64,000 nucleotides of DNA from Treponema berlinense (GCF_900167025.1 NZ_FUXC01000011.1:1-64000); one strand, 5' to 3'. Positions 31,239-40,402 are shown, counted from the first letter of the stretch. The notes: generated by a model not told the origin, from the sequence alone. A program made the numbers and translations.

Positions 31239-32666
31239 TTATTCTGAAAATTCTGCAACAAGTTGTGTTACGGTCTGCTTTGCATCTCCGTAAAGCATTA
31301 CTGTGTTGTCGTTTGTAAAGAGAGGATTTTCTACGCCAGAAAAACCTGTTCCTTTTCCGCGCTTGAGTACAAAGACTGTGCGCGCTTCGTGAGCATTTAC
31401 AATCGGCATTCCGTAGAGCGGACTTGATTTGTCGTTGATTGCGTCCGGATTTACTACGTCGTTTGCGCCGATTACGATTGCAACATCAACATTGTTCATT
31501 TGAGGGTTCATTTCGTCTGCGGTTTTTAACTGCTCGTACGGAACATTTGCTTCTGCCAAAAGAACGTTCATGTGGCCTGGCATTCGTCCTGCAACCGGAT
31601 GAATTGCAAAATTTACTTCTGCGCCGTTCGCCTCAAGTTTGTCGCAGAGTTCTTTAACTGCATGCTGGGCCTGTGCTACAGCCATTCCGTAGCCCGGAAC
31701 AATTACAACGTTTTTAGCAGCTTCGAGAATAAGATAAGCGTCTTCGACAGACATGGCTTTTGGCTCTTTTACAGGACCATTGCCAGCCTTCTTTTTTGCG
31801 CCGCCAAAACTCTTGAACAAAAGACTTGAGAAAGTGCGGTTCATGGCTTTGCACATAATCAAGGTTAAAATCAAACCGGAAGCACCGACAAGACAGCCAG
31901 AAACAACGAGAACCGTATTGTTGATTGCAAAACCGGCAAAAGCCGCCGCAAGACCGGAAAGCGCGTTCAAGAACGAAATAATAACCGGCATATCGCCGCC
32001 ACCGATTGGAATTACCATTGTAAAACCAAGAATCAAAAAAGCCGCGCTCGAAACGATAATTCCAAGTTGACCGGCATTCAAACTTTCACAAACCGACACG
32101 CTGTCAAAAAACGAATACGCCGCAATTGCTGCAAGTCCAACCACGCACAAAACCGCATTTACCGCATTTTTTGCAGGAATTTTCCAGCCCTTAAAAGTCA
32201 TTTTTCCGCTCAGTTTGCCCCAGGCAACAAGCGAACCTGTAAATGCAACTGCGCCGATTGCAATTGTAAGACCGAGCGAAACCGCTGTAAAACTGTCGCC
32301 TTTTTTTTGACAAAGATACTGCGTCAAAGCAACCAAAAACGAAGAAAGACCGCCAAAACCGTTGAACAAAGCGACAAGTTCCGGCATTCCCGTCATCTGG
32401 ACTTTTTTCGACCAGATTGCGCCGATTATTGTTCCTAAGAGAATTGCGGCTGCAATCCAAACATATCCGTTTGCCAGCCAGTTTGCCGAATTCCACGAAC
32501 CCAAAACCTCGTTTTCGCACAAAACCGTAATTACTGCGATTAACATGCCGACAGAAGAAAGAAGGTTTCCTTTTCGCGCAGTCGGAGTTTTTCCCATAAG
32601 TTTGATTCCGCGGATAAAGAAAATACACGAAATCATATACAAAATTTTAATAAATATATCTTTCAT
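31239..32666 (-). CDS. pntB: NAD(P) transhydrogenase beta subunit
   Basis: A 475-residue protein. The N-terminal two thirds is membrane-embedded (domain II). The C-terminal domain III binds NADP(H), with VPGYGMAVAQAQHA, HPVAGRMPGHMNVLLAEA, IGANDVVNP and KRGKGTGFSG. The proton-translocating transhydrogenase uses proton motive force to make NADPH from NADH. The ATG at 32666 follows GGAGA; the preceding in-frame TTG is not needed. Last gene of the pntA1-pntA2-pntB set. Confidence 0.9.
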   Translation of the reverse strand: MKDIFIKILYMISCIFFIRGIKLMGKTPTARKGNLLSSVGMLIAVITVLCENEVLGSWNSANWLANGYVWIAAAILLGTIIGAIWSKKVQMTGMPELVALFNGFGGLSSFLVALTQYLCQKKGDSFTAVSLGLTIAIGAVAFTGSLVAWGKLSGKMTFKGWKIPAKNAVNAVLCVVGLAAIAAYSFFDSVSVCESLNAGQLGIIVSSAAFLILGFTMVIPIGGGDMPVIISFLNALSGLAAAFAGFAINNTVLVVSGCLVGASGLILTLIMCKAMNRTFSSLLFKSFGGAKKKAGNGPVKEPKAMSVEDAYLILEAAKNVVIVPGYGMAVAQAQHAVKELCDKLEANGAEVNFAIHPVAGRMPGHMNVLLAEANVPYEQLKTADEMNPQMNNVDVAIVIGANDVVNPDAINDKSSPLYGMPIVNAHEARTVFVLKRGKGTGFSGVENPLFTNDNTVMLYGDAKQTVTQLVAEFSE

Positions 32667-32713
32667 CAATTTCTCCTAAAACGTAAATCATTACGAAGCA
32701 ATGAATCTTGAAT

Positions 32714-33010
32714 TTATTTTTTAGAATCGTCCTTTTTCTTGAACATTCCGAGCATGCGGTCAGTAACCATGTATCCGCCGATTACGTTGATAGTCGCAAA
32801 AACAATCGCCAAAAATCCGAGAACCGCTCCGAGTTTTCCTCCAACCTTAACAGCAACCGCCGTAATGCTCACTGCTCCGACAACAGTAATTCCAGAAATT
32901 GCGTTAGTTCCCGACATAAGCGGTGTATGAAGCTGGCTTGGAACTTTAGCAATCAGTTCAAGACCCAAAAAAGCCGCAATTACGAAAACAAAAATAAGCA
33001 TTATATCCAT
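32714..33010 (-). CDS. pntAB: NAD(P) transhydrogenase alpha-2 (membrane) subunit
   Basis: A 98-residue membrane protein with three to four helices. VPSQLHTPLMSGTNAISGI is the conserved segment of the alpha-subunit membrane domain. It corresponds to the C-terminus of E. coli PntA, split off as in Rhodospirillum. The ATG at 33010 has GGAGA 6 nt upstream. It lies 47 nt before pntB, and about 150 nt separate it from pntA1, a gap that holds a structured repeat. Confidence 0.9.
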   Translation of the reverse strand: MDIMLIFVFVIAAFLGLELIAKVPSQLHTPLMSGTNAISGITVVGAVSITAVAVKVGGKLGAVLGFLAIVFATINVIGGYMVTDRMLGMFKKKDDSKK

Positions 33011-33040
33011 AATTTTCTCCAATTAAAAATATCAAAAAGT

Positions 33041-33113
33041 AGGGGAAAAGCCTTTCCCCTGCGCCGCACTTTGTTGCGGCGACACCCCATTCTCCTAAGG
33101 GCTGCGCCCTTAA
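33041..33113. repeat. GC-rich structured repeat, family 2 (copy 2), inside the pnt operon
   Basis: AGGGGAAAAGCCTTTCCCCT palindrome, GCCGCACTTTGTTGCGGC hairpin, GACACCCC, then AAGGGCTGCGCCCTT hairpin. It sits between pntA1 and pntA2, where three stems could separate or attenuate expression. Confidence 0.5.
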
Positions 33114-33159
33114 AATCCTGCTGGCTTTAATCAAAAGTAAAAAAAATTGCCACAAAATT

Positions 33160-34284
33160 CTAATTTTTAAATCTTTCGTGGATGATTTTTCCGTCCTGTG
33201 TTAAAAGACAGCCTTTCATTATTTCGTCTTCGAGGTTTACATTAAATTCTTTTGTTTCTTTGTCGTAAAAATGTGTAAGGAAGGCCGTTATGTTTCCTGA
33301 GAACATTTTTGACGCATCGTAAGGAACCTGACGTTCGAGCATGTCGCCGGACATAATCGTCACTCCGTTTTCTGTCACGATATTTTCAAAAAGTTTTGAA
33401 CCTTCAACGTTTCCGCCTGTTGAGCAAGCCATATCGACAACAATTGAGCCCGGCATCATACGGTCAAGAACGTTTTTTTCGATAAGGCGTGGCGCTTTGC
33501 GGCCAAAAACTTTTGCCGTTGTAATAACGATATTTGATTTTTCGCAAACTTTTGCCTGCGCTTCTTTCTGCTTTGCAATCTGTTCGGGAGTAAGTTCTTT
33601 TGCGTAACCCTGATCAGTTTGTCCCATTTCTCCAAGGTCGATTTTTAAGAATGACGCTCCGAGAGATTTTACCTGTTCTTCGACAACAGGACGTGTGTCA
33701 AAGGCGTCAACTCGTGCGCCAAGACGCTTTGCCGTTGCAATCGCCTGCAAACCTGCAACTCCGACACCGATTACAAAAACGCGCGCAGGATTGATTGTTC
33801 CGGCTGGAGTAACCATCATTGGAAGGGCTTTTGGAAGGTGGGAAGCCGCGTTCAAAACGGCAACATAACCTGCGAGAGAAGTTTGCGAAGACTGAACGTC
33901 CATTTTTTGTGCGAGGGTTGTGCGCGGAATCATTTCGAGAGAAACGGCTTGAACGCCTTGAGAAGCAAATTCGTTAAGGAGTTCTTTTTGATTGAACGGA
34001 TCCATGTAACTTAAATGCAACGTATCTTTTTGAATGCCTTTTATGCTTTCCGGCTTCATAATGCGGACGATAATTTGCGAATCTGAATACGCGCTTTCTT
34101 CAGAATCGACAATCTGCGCACCGGCATTTTTGTACGCTTCATCGCTAAAACCGCTTTTTAAGCCTGCTTTAGAAACCACTTTGATTTCAAAACCCATTGA
34201 AATAAGTTTTTTTACATCGTCGGGAATAAGTGAAACACGTGTTTCTCTTTCGTCTTTTTCCCGGCAGACAAGAACTTTTTTCAT
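33160..34284 (-). CDS. pntAA: NAD(P) transhydrogenase alpha-1 (NAD-binding) subunit
   Basis: A 374-residue soluble subunit of the alanine dehydrogenase/PNT family. The N-terminal VCREKDERETRVSLIPDDVKKL-type opening, the NAD-binding VFVIGVGVAGLQAIATAKRLGA (GxGxxG) and the GGNVEGS segment identify it as domain I. The ATG at 34284 is preceded by AGGAG at 11 nt; the in-frame GTG four codons earlier overlaps that site. First gene of the operon. Confidence 0.9.
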   Translation of the reverse strand: MKKVLVCREKDERETRVSLIPDDVKKLISMGFEIKVVSKAGLKSGFSDEAYKNAGAQIVDSEESAYSDSQIIVRIMKPESIKGIQKDTLHLSYMDPFNQKELLNEFASQGVQAVSLEMIPRTTLAQKMDVQSSQTSLAGYVAVLNAASHLPKALPMMVTPAGTINPARVFVIGVGVAGLQAIATAKRLGARVDAFDTRPVVEEQVKSLGASFLKIDLGEMGQTDQGYAKELTPEQIAKQKEAQAKVCEKSNIVITTAKVFGRKAPRLIEKNVLDRMMPGSIVVDMACSTGGNVEGSKLFENIVTENGVTIMSGDMLERQVPYDASKMFSGNITAFLTHFYDKETKEFNVNLEDEIMKGCLLTQDGKIIHERFKN

Positions 34285-34430
34285 AAAACTATGCACTCCT
34301 TTTTAATTGGAATTTTTTTGCACAGCAAAAGCAAATTGCCAGAATGTGCTATTTTTTTGAATAAACTATTTTAATTTTAAGGCTGAATTTAAAAACACGC
34401 AAATTTGAAGATATAAAATTCGTGGACTTA

Positions 34431-34519
34431 GCCCGGATCGGAACGGCGCGGAGCGTTCAAAAGGCGGAAAAATTTCCGTCTTTTGAATGGAGCGAAAGCG
34501 GAACCGTGCAGAGCCGGTT
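34431..34519 (+). repeat. Interspersed repeat, family 3 (copy)
   Basis: CCCGGATCGGAACGGCGC, a 13-bp hairpin (TTCAAAAGGCGGA with its complement around AAAATT), then TGGAGCGAAAGCGGAACCGTG and AGCCGGTTAG. The rest of the gap 34285-34594 holds the leaderless promoter of the next gene and nothing else I can identify. Confidence 0.55.
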
Positions 34520-34582
34520 AGAGCGAAAAATGTGCTCCAAAAATTTAAGAAAATAAAACTTTCGTAATTTGAAATTTGACTT

Positions 34583-34588
34583 TATAAT
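34583..34588 (+). promoter_or_regulatory. -10 element of a leaderless promoter (methyltransferase gene)
   Basis: Perfect TATAAT at 34583-34588, 6 nt before the ATG at 34595. TTCGTA at 34561 with a 16-nt spacer is a possible -35. Confidence 0.55.
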
Positions 34589-34594
34589 TTTAAT

Positions 34595-35323
34595 ATGGAA
34601 ATAAATCAGAACATAGCAGAATACTATGATGAGTTATATCCTGTTACTGAAGAACAAAAAGTGTTTTATCAAAAAAAAATGATTCTGTTCAAAAAGCCGG
34701 TTAAATTTTTGCAGATTGGCTGCGGTTCGGGAACTTTTGAACATAATCTTGCACGGGAAGGTTCGGATGTTACGGGAATTGAAACTTCTCAGGAACTTTT
34801 GGAAAGTGCAAACCGGAAAAGGCGGACTCAGTTAATGGCTGTCCGTTATTTTCAGATGTCATCGCTGGAAATGACCCGTTTTCTGGGCAAAAAATTTTAC
34901 AATATTATTTCGATTTTAAATGGCAGGATTGTTTTTACTCACGACAAAACTTTAATGAAAAAGTTTTTTTTTGATTGCCGGCAATTGGTTTCCGAAAACG
35001 GTTTTTTGATCCTTGAACTGCCAAATTTTGAAAATTATTCTGAACTTGAAAAAATTGAATTTCCGGTTCGGGAAAGCATTCGTGCGAGTTTAAAATCTGT
35101 AATCGAAAAACGCGGCGAAAAATTTTATCTTGAACAGATTTTGACGAACAGCAATGACAAAAAACTGGTTGTAACCCAGGATGCGCCGGTTTATCTTTTA
35201 AAACCTTCCGAAATTGAAAATTTTGCGCTCGAGGCTGGCTTTTCTAAGGTTGAATTGTACAGCGATTTTGCCGAAAATCCATTTACAGAAAAAAGCCAGA
35301 GAGTTGTTGCCGTTGTGAGCTAG
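34595..35323 (+). CDS. Class I SAM-dependent methyltransferase
   Basis: A 242-residue protein with the SAM-binding loop FLQIGCGSGTFEHNLA (about residues 38-53) and the ribose-binding acidic residue in VTGIETS. The post-I segment and LELPNFENYSE loop fit UbiE/small-molecule-type methyltransferases. The substrate is unknown. No ribosome binding site precedes the ATG. The stop shares a CTAG with the stop of the PSP1 gene on the other strand, so the two genes overlap tail-to-tail by 4 nt. Confidence 0.75.
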   Translation: MEINQNIAEYYDELYPVTEEQKVFYQKKMILFKKPVKFLQIGCGSGTFEHNLAREGSDVTGIETSQELLESANRKRRTQLMAVRYFQMSSLEMTRFLGKKFYNIISILNGRIVFTHDKTLMKKFFFDCRQLVSENGFLILELPNFENYSELEKIEFPVRESIRASLKSVIEKRGEKFYLEQILTNSNDKKLVVTQDAPVYLLKPSEIENFALEAGFSKVELYSDFAENPFTEKSQRVVAVVS

Positions 35324-36255
35324 TTGATTTTCCAGCGGTTTGAATTTTCTTTTTCAAATCGTTTTGCTGGAATTTCGAGAATGCGGCCGTCTTCGCCGAG
35401 CATTTTTATCATTTTTGTGAGTGGATTTACGTCTGTGATTTTAAACTGGGTTCCGTCGTAAAAAACATGAACGCCTTCGTTTGGCAAGGTTTTTCTTGCT
35501 TCTGAATACCAGTTGAATTCGTAACTCAGACAGCACAAAAGTCTTCCGCACTGTCCGCTGATTTTCATTGAATTTAGAGAAAGCCCCTGTTCTTTTGCCA
35601 TTTTGATTGAAACCGGAGCGAGTTTGTCGCTTACGCAGTGGCAGCAGCAAGGTCTTCCGCAAACTCCAAGCCCGCCGGTAATTCTTGTTTCGTCGCGTAC
35701 GCCAATCTGCCTTAATTCAATGCGCATTTTAAAAATGCTTACAAGGTCTTTTACAAGTTCCCGGAAATCTACGCGGTTTTCGCTCGAAAAAAAGAAAAGA
35801 GCCTTTGATTCTTCCAAAAGAAAGTGCACGGAAACAAGCTTCATGTCGAGTTTATGGAGAGCAACTTTTTCCCGGAATGTTTTGAATGCAGATTCTTCTT
35901 TTTCTGCGAGTTCTTCGTATTTTTTTAAATCTGCGTCTGTTGCTTTTCGCTCTACGGTTACAATGTCTGACGGTTTAATGCCGATTGGATGGTCTGCCTT
36001 TCCTAAAACTGTTGCAAGATCTTTGCCGTAGCGTGTTGGAATTATGACGGCATCGCCTTTTTTTAGTTCGGGGAATTTTTTTGGAACAGAACAGTAAACG
36101 CCTTCGCTCGAATATTCCAATTTTACAAGATAAAGCGGTTTTGGATAAACAAAATTTTCGTCTGCTCCGTCGGTATTTTTGCGAATGTCCGAATCTTCCA
36201 GTGCGGCAAGATTTTCGTTTTCGTCATCTATATCGTTTTCAAAAATGTCGCTCAT
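35320..36255 (-). CDS. PSP1-domain protein (RicT/YaaT-like)
   Basis: A 311-residue protein with the PSP1 C-terminal domain. The core (FFFSSENRVDFRELVKDL, then RQIGVRDE) is followed by the cysteine-rich CGRPCCCHC and GQCGRLLCC motifs, which in Bacillus RicT help hold iron-sulfur clusters in the RicAFT complex that promotes RNA maturation. No RicA or RicF homologue is visible here. Preceded by GGAGG and 17 nt downstream of the DUF327 gene, as last gene of the M23-bactofilin-DUF327-PSP1 operon. Confidence 0.8.
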   Translation of the reverse strand: MSDIFENDIDDENENLAALEDSDIRKNTDGADENFVYPKPLYLVKLEYSSEGVYCSVPKKFPELKKGDAVIIPTRYGKDLATVLGKADHPIGIKPSDIVTVERKATDADLKKYEELAEKEESAFKTFREKVALHKLDMKLVSVHFLLEESKALFFFSSENRVDFRELVKDLVSIFKMRIELRQIGVRDETRITGGLGVCGRPCCCHCVSDKLAPVSIKMAKEQGLSLNSMKISGQCGRLLCCLSYEFNWYSEARKTLPNEGVHVFYDGTQFKITDVNPLTKMIKMLGEDGRILEIPAKRFEKENSNRWKIN

Positions 36256-36272
36256 TTTTTTCCTCCAGAATT

Positions 36273-36827
36273 TTAATCGGCAAGTAAATCTACGATTAGC
36301 CCGTTCAATTCTTCAATTTTTGCAAGTATATTCAGGTTTTTGCTGTGGTTGTAAATTATGTCGTTTGTAAGGGTTTCTAGTTTTTCGTTTATAACCTGAA
36401 TTTGCACAAAATATGCCGGTTTTCCTGTTTTTGTGTCAATCAGCGGAAAACCCCGTTTTTTTCGTTTATAAATCAGAACTTCATAATTGTTTCGGGTTAC
36501 ATATTTCATAAAGTTGCTGAGTTTTTTCCGGTAATTCTCGATTTGCTCCAAACTTTGGTCTGAAGCGAGCTTGTCGCCGGCAGAGTCCAATTCGTCTTTT
36601 AAAAAGACAATGGCCTCTTCGATTTCCATTCCCGCAAGTTCTATTGGAAGACCTTCGCTTGCAAGATTAAATTCTTCCTGTTTTTTTTGAAGGGAATTTG
36701 CAAAAACACTTTTTTTTGCCGTTGCTGTTTTTGAATTTTTACTGGCTTCTCTGGCTTTTTGTCTTGCGGCTTCCTGAGTTGCTGCAAAATAAAGTAACTG
36801 ATTTTTTATTGTGTCGATTCCAGCCAT
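36273..36827 (-). CDS. DUF327 (YaaR) family protein
   Basis: A 184-residue helical protein whose C-terminal half (LSNFMKYVTRNNYEVLIYK, then a KRGFP turn, KPAYFVQIQVINEKLETLT) is typical of the DUF327/YaaR family. In firmicutes yaaR lies close to yaaT (PSP1), and the same pairing is kept here. The function is not established. The start codon abuts the stop of the bactofilin gene with no gap. Confidence 0.75.
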   Translation of the reverse strand: MAGIDTIKNQLLYFAATQEAARQKAREASKNSKTATAKKSVFANSLQKKQEEFNLASEGLPIELAGMEIEEAIVFLKDELDSAGDKLASDQSLEQIENYRKKLSNFMKYVTRNNYEVLIYKRKKRGFPLIDTKTGKPAYFVQIQVINEKLETLTNDIIYNHSKNLNILAKIEELNGLIVDLLAD

Positions 36828-37235
36828 TTAAATAACCTTGCTGCGAATTGCCTGCTGATCCAGATATTGCCTGCTTGAAGCTTTAAATTCTTCTTCGATG
36901 CTGAGAGAAATGCAATGTCCGTTAAAGATTGCATCGTCTTCAATCTGAATACTTTTTGTTATAATGTCGCCGATAACCACGGAAGTTGAAAGAAGTTTGA
37001 TTCCTTTTGGAGCGGTTATGTCGCCAAGAACGATTCCGCCGACAACAATTGATGAAGCTGTTATATTGCCTTGAATTTTTGCACGTTCGCCAATTATTAT
37101 GTTGCTGGAACTTTCGATTTTTCCTTTTATATCTCCATCAATTCGAATAAATCCATTTATCTTTATATCTCCTGAAACAAATGAACCAGGACCAATGAGG
37201 GTATTGATTGAAATATCGTCGGAAGTGAATGCCAT
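36828..37235 (-). CDS. Bactofilin
   Basis: A 135-residue protein with the bactofilin (DUF583) beta-helical repeat: successive six-residue strands such as FVSGDIKINGFIRIDGDIKG and NIIIGERAKIQGNI. Bactofilins polymerise without nucleotides into filaments under the membrane and often position M23 peptidases to set cell curvature (CcmA with Csd1/2 in Helicobacter). The M23 gene one base upstream supports that role here, where helical shape would be the natural output. Confidence 0.85.
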   Translation of the reverse strand: MAFTSDDISINTLIGPGSFVSGDIKINGFIRIDGDIKGKIESSSNIIIGERAKIQGNITASSIVVGGIVLGDITAPKGIKLLSTSVVIGDIITKSIQIEDDAIFNGHCISLSIEEEFKASSRQYLDQQAIRSKVI

Positions 37236-37236
37236 T

Positions 37237-38259
37237 TTATTTTGAAAGTTTTACGTTTACGTATTTTGCAGGATCTACTACGTCCGAACCGATGTGGATT
37301 TCGTAGTGAAGATGAGGACCTGTCGTAATTCCAGTGTTACCGATTGTGCCGATAATCTGTCTTTGCGAAACAAATTCTCCTTTTTTTACGCGTGCTGTCT
37401 GCATATGGCAGTAGCGTGTGTAAATTCCGTGTTTGTGCTTGATGATTACAAAGTTTCCAAAACTGAAATCATAGCCTACAGAAACGACCTGTCCGTTTGC
37501 AGTTGCTACAATCGGGTCGCCGCTGCGCCATGTAGAAAGGTCGAGCCCTTTGTGAATATACCATTGGCCTGTAATCGGGTGCATATTCTGACCAAAAGGC
37601 ATAGAAACGTGTCCGATTCCTCCGCGGATTGGCCAGATGTTTGGAATATCTGTAAAAAGTGTGCCCTGGCTTTCGAGCATTTTTCCAATCTGTTCGATTG
37701 GCTGAACCGCGTTTTCAAGATAAGAATTCAACTGGCGGATATCTGTTGCTTCTCTTGTTGAGCCTGTAACCTGACTTTTTGTGTCAAAAAGAGAAGAAAG
37801 GTCGGAATCGTTCATTGAAGCTTTTGAAACTGAGCTTGAACTGTCAATTCCGAGGAGCGAAAGCGACTGTGAAAGTGATGACTGAAAACGCTTTGCTGTC
37901 TGTAAAAGATTGTTGTTTTCGTCGCGAAGCTCGTCAAGGCTTGCAAGTGTCTGACGATTTTCGTTCATTAAACGGCTGATTTCTGCACTTGAACCGGCAG
38001 CCTGTCTGTTAAAATAAACAAATGAAGAAATAATTCCTATTATAAGCACGATTCCAAAGCAGAGCGCAAAAACATTTGTCTGGAAATTTACAACTTTGCT
38101 CTGCGAATGCGGAACTATCATGATTGTAAGCCTGCTGTCGCAAATCTTGAAAAATCTGACAAAAAAGTGTCCGATTTTTGAAAAACCTGCTTTTAAAACA
38201 GACATAAAAGATGAGGCAATGTTTTTTTCTATTTTTTTATAATGCCGAGTTTTAGCCAT
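37237..38259 (-). CDS. M23-family peptidoglycan endopeptidase (membrane-anchored LytM)
   Basis: A 340-residue protein. A cytoplasmic N-terminus precedes one membrane helix near residues 60-85 (ALCFGIVLIIGIISSFVYF). A periplasmic coiled coil (about 90-135) and a C-terminal LytM domain follow, with IHKGLDLS (first His and Asp zinc ligands) and GPHLHYEI (last zinc ligand). It should cleave peptide cross-links in peptidoglycan. All ligands are present, so it is probably active. First gene of the operon with bactofilin, DUF327 and PSP1; a GGAGA site precedes the ATG. Confidence 0.85.
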   Translation of the reverse strand: MAKTRHYKKIEKNIASSFMSVLKAGFSKIGHFFVRFFKICDSRLTIMIVPHSQSKVVNFQTNVFALCFGIVLIIGIISSFVYFNRQAAGSSAEISRLMNENRQTLASLDELRDENNNLLQTAKRFQSSLSQSLSLLGIDSSSSVSKASMNDSDLSSLFDTKSQVTGSTREATDIRQLNSYLENAVQPIEQIGKMLESQGTLFTDIPNIWPIRGGIGHVSMPFGQNMHPITGQWYIHKGLDLSTWRSGDPIVATANGQVVSVGYDFSFGNFVIIKHKHGIYTRYCHMQTARVKKGEFVSQRQIIGTIGNTGITTGPHLHYEIHIGSDVVDPAKYVNVKLSK

Positions 38260-38446
38260 TTTTTCTCCGGTGATTGCATTTCACCATAAATTACTGAAAC
38301 ATTTAGGAACGGTTGTCCCCAAATATACCATTAGCATTTTATCATAACAAAGCACTATGAATATGTCAATTTTAGCGCTGTTGTTGTGAAATAACGTCTT
38401 TTTAGCTGCTTGTAAAATGCAATTCTTTTTTCAAAGTCCCTTTAAT

Positions 38447-38475
38447 TTGACAATATATAATTTCTCGTATATTCT
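38447..38475 (+). promoter_or_regulatory. Promoter of the tatD-dus operon
   Basis: Consensus TTGACA (38447-38452), a 17-nt spacer and TATTCT (38470-38475). The start is near 38482 and the leader about 75 nt. Confidence 0.65.
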
Positions 38476-38556
38476 ATCGGTATAAAGTTGTTTACAGATT
38501 ACCTGTTTTTTTGCATGTGGTCTGTCATATCATTTTCTATTTCGGAAGAAAAAGCC

Positions 38557-39339
38557 ATGCAATTTTTTGATACTCATGCTCACATCGGGCTTATTTACGA
38601 TGATCCTATTGAACAGTTACGCGTTATTACTCAGGCTCGCCTTGCCGGAGTTACACGCATCGTTTCTATCAATAATTCTCTGATTGATTTTAAAAAAGTT
38701 TACCAGACTTTAAAAGCAATTCCGGGAATTTACCATGCTGTCGGTGTTGCTCCTTCTGAAGTTACAACTCCAGGAAAAGACTGGATTAGTACTATTGAAG
38801 AGAGCCTTTCTCTGCCAAATGTTGTTGCTGTCGGCGAAACTGGTCTTGATTATTTTAAGCAGTTTGGCGACAAACGCACACAGATGGAGCTTTTTATCAC
38901 TCAGCTTGAACTTGCAGAAAAGCATCAACTTCCTGTAATCATTCATAACCGCGATGCTGGAAAAGATATTTTTGATGTATTAAAGCACAGAATTCCTTCA
39001 AAAGGCGCAATTTTGCATTGTTATAGCGAAGATGCTCCTTTTGCAAAAAAATGTCTTGAAGCCGGATTTAACGTTTATTTTTCTTTTGCAGGAAATTTGA
39101 CTTATCGCAACGCAAGAAATTTGCACGAAACGGTTTTGAATATTCCTCATGACAGAATTTTAATCGAAACAGAAAGTCCTTTCATGATTCCTGCTGAATT
39201 CCGCGAGAAAAAACGCACAATGCCGGCTTATCTGCCTTCAACTGCAAAATTCCTTACAGAAATGCTGGAAGTTCCTCTAGAAGATTTGAGTAAGCAGCTT
39301 TGGACAAACAGCTGTAAAGTTTTCAATTTGCCGGAATAA
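38557..39339 (+). CDS. TatD-family metal-dependent hydrolase
   Basis: A 260-residue TIM-barrel hydrolase with the TatD motifs: FFDTHAH (metal His pair), AVGETGLDY (Glu), VIIHNRDAG, ILHCYSE and LIETESPF. The last has Glu-Ser where the usual form is ETD. The family includes 3'-5' DNA/RNA exonucleases and D-aminoacyl hydrolases. GGAAG lies 9 nt before the ATG at 38557. The dus gene starts on the very next base, so the two are coupled. Confidence 0.85.
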   Translation: MQFFDTHAHIGLIYDDPIEQLRVITQARLAGVTRIVSINNSLIDFKKVYQTLKAIPGIYHAVGVAPSEVTTPGKDWISTIEESLSLPNVVAVGETGLDYFKQFGDKRTQMELFITQLELAEKHQLPVIIHNRDAGKDIFDVLKHRIPSKGAILHCYSEDAPFAKKCLEAGFNVYFSFAGNLTYRNARNLHETVLNIPHDRILIETESPFMIPAEFREKKRTMPAYLPSTAKFLTEMLEVPLEDLSKQLWTNSCKVFNLPE

Positions 39340-40320
39340 ATGAATTCGCTTTATCATCCAGTTTCTATCGGTTCTCTCAATTTAGACGGAAATATTTTTC
39401 TTGCTCCTATGGCGGATTTTTCCGATGCAAGCTATCGAAGTATTTGTGCTGACTGTGGCATGGATTTTGGATATACGGAACTAATCAGTTCTGAAGCGCT
39501 TGTTCGGGACAATAAAAAAACTTTTGAGATGATGAGGCGTGCACCGAATGAAAAGGCTTATGCTGTCCAGATTTTTGGTTCCTTGCCGGAAACCATGGCG
39601 CGTGCTGCGGAGATCGTCCAAAAAGAAACTCGATGCGAATGTATTGATATAAATTGTGGTTGTCCGGTTCCTAAGGTTACAAAAACTGGAGCTGGAAGCG
39701 TTTTGACTCGTGAGCCGGAAAAACTCTATTCAATTACAAGGGCTGTTGTTCAGGCCGTGGATGTGCCTGTTTCTGTAAAAATTCGTACTGGTTGGGATTC
39801 AAAACACATAACTTTTAAGGAATGTGCTCAGGCGGCGATTGAAGCTGGAGCAAAGGCAATTACTTTGCATGGAAGAACGGCGGTTCAAGGTTATGGCGGA
39901 AGTGCCGACTGGAATTCAGTCAAAGAACTTGTTGAATACGTTAATGGAAGAATTTGTGTTTTTGGAAACGGCGATGTAAAAACTCCGCAGGATGCACAGC
40001 GCATGCTTACAGAAACAAAATGCGACGGAATAATGATTGGAAGAGCCGCTCAGGGAAATCCATTTATTTTTAAGCGTGTGAGGGAATATCTGACTGAAGG
40101 CACAATTTCTGAAATTTCAATGTCAGAAAGTCTGTCAATGGGGTTTAAGGAAATGCAGCTTTTGGCTGATTCAATCGGTGAAAAAGCGGCTTGTCTTAAA
40201 ATGCGCGGTCGTTTTAGCAACTATATAAAAGGTTTTGAGGGAGCAAAAGAACTTCGCCTAAAAGTGATTGCCTGTTCAACGCAAAATGAGTTCAAAGAGA
40301 TTTTGCAGCAGTATCTGTAA
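39340..40320 (+). CDS. dus: tRNA-dihydrouridine synthase (DusB-like)
   Basis: A 326-residue FMN enzyme that reduces uridines in tRNA D-loops. FLAPMADFSDASYR opens the barrel, DINCGCPVPKVTKTGAGS holds the catalytic cysteine region, and VKIRTGWD, LHGRT and FGNGDV complete the FMN site. The ATG immediately follows the tatD stop. Confidence 0.9.
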   Translation: MNSLYHPVSIGSLNLDGNIFLAPMADFSDASYRSICADCGMDFGYTELISSEALVRDNKKTFEMMRRAPNEKAYAVQIFGSLPETMARAAEIVQKETRCECIDINCGCPVPKVTKTGAGSVLTREPEKLYSITRAVVQAVDVPVSVKIRTGWDSKHITFKECAQAAIEAGAKAITLHGRTAVQGYGGSADWNSVKELVEYVNGRICVFGNGDVKTPQDAQRMLTETKCDGIMIGRAAQGNPFIFKRVREYLTEGTISEISMSESLSMGFKEMQLLADSIGEKAACLKMRGRFSNYIKGFEGAKELRLKVIACSTQNEFKEILQQYL

Positions 40321-40362
40321 CGGCTAAAGCTAAAAACTGTTTTTTTATATGCTTTTGCCGGG

Positions 40363-40391
40363 TTGTAAAAAACTTTTTTTAATTTTAGAAT
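40363..40391 (+). promoter_or_regulatory. Promoter of the DUF-GGDEF-rhomboid gene run
   Basis: TTGTAA (40363-40368), a 17-nt spacer and TAGAAT (40386-40391). The start near 40398 leaves only about 5 nt before the ATG at 40403. Confidence 0.6.
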
Positions 40392-40402
40392 AAATAGTTG
40401 TT

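Noticed and set aside
33011-33022. TTG start for the transhydrogenase alpha-2 subunit
   Set aside because: The TTG overlaps the GGAGA site that serves the ATG at 33010, and the shorter start matches the family.
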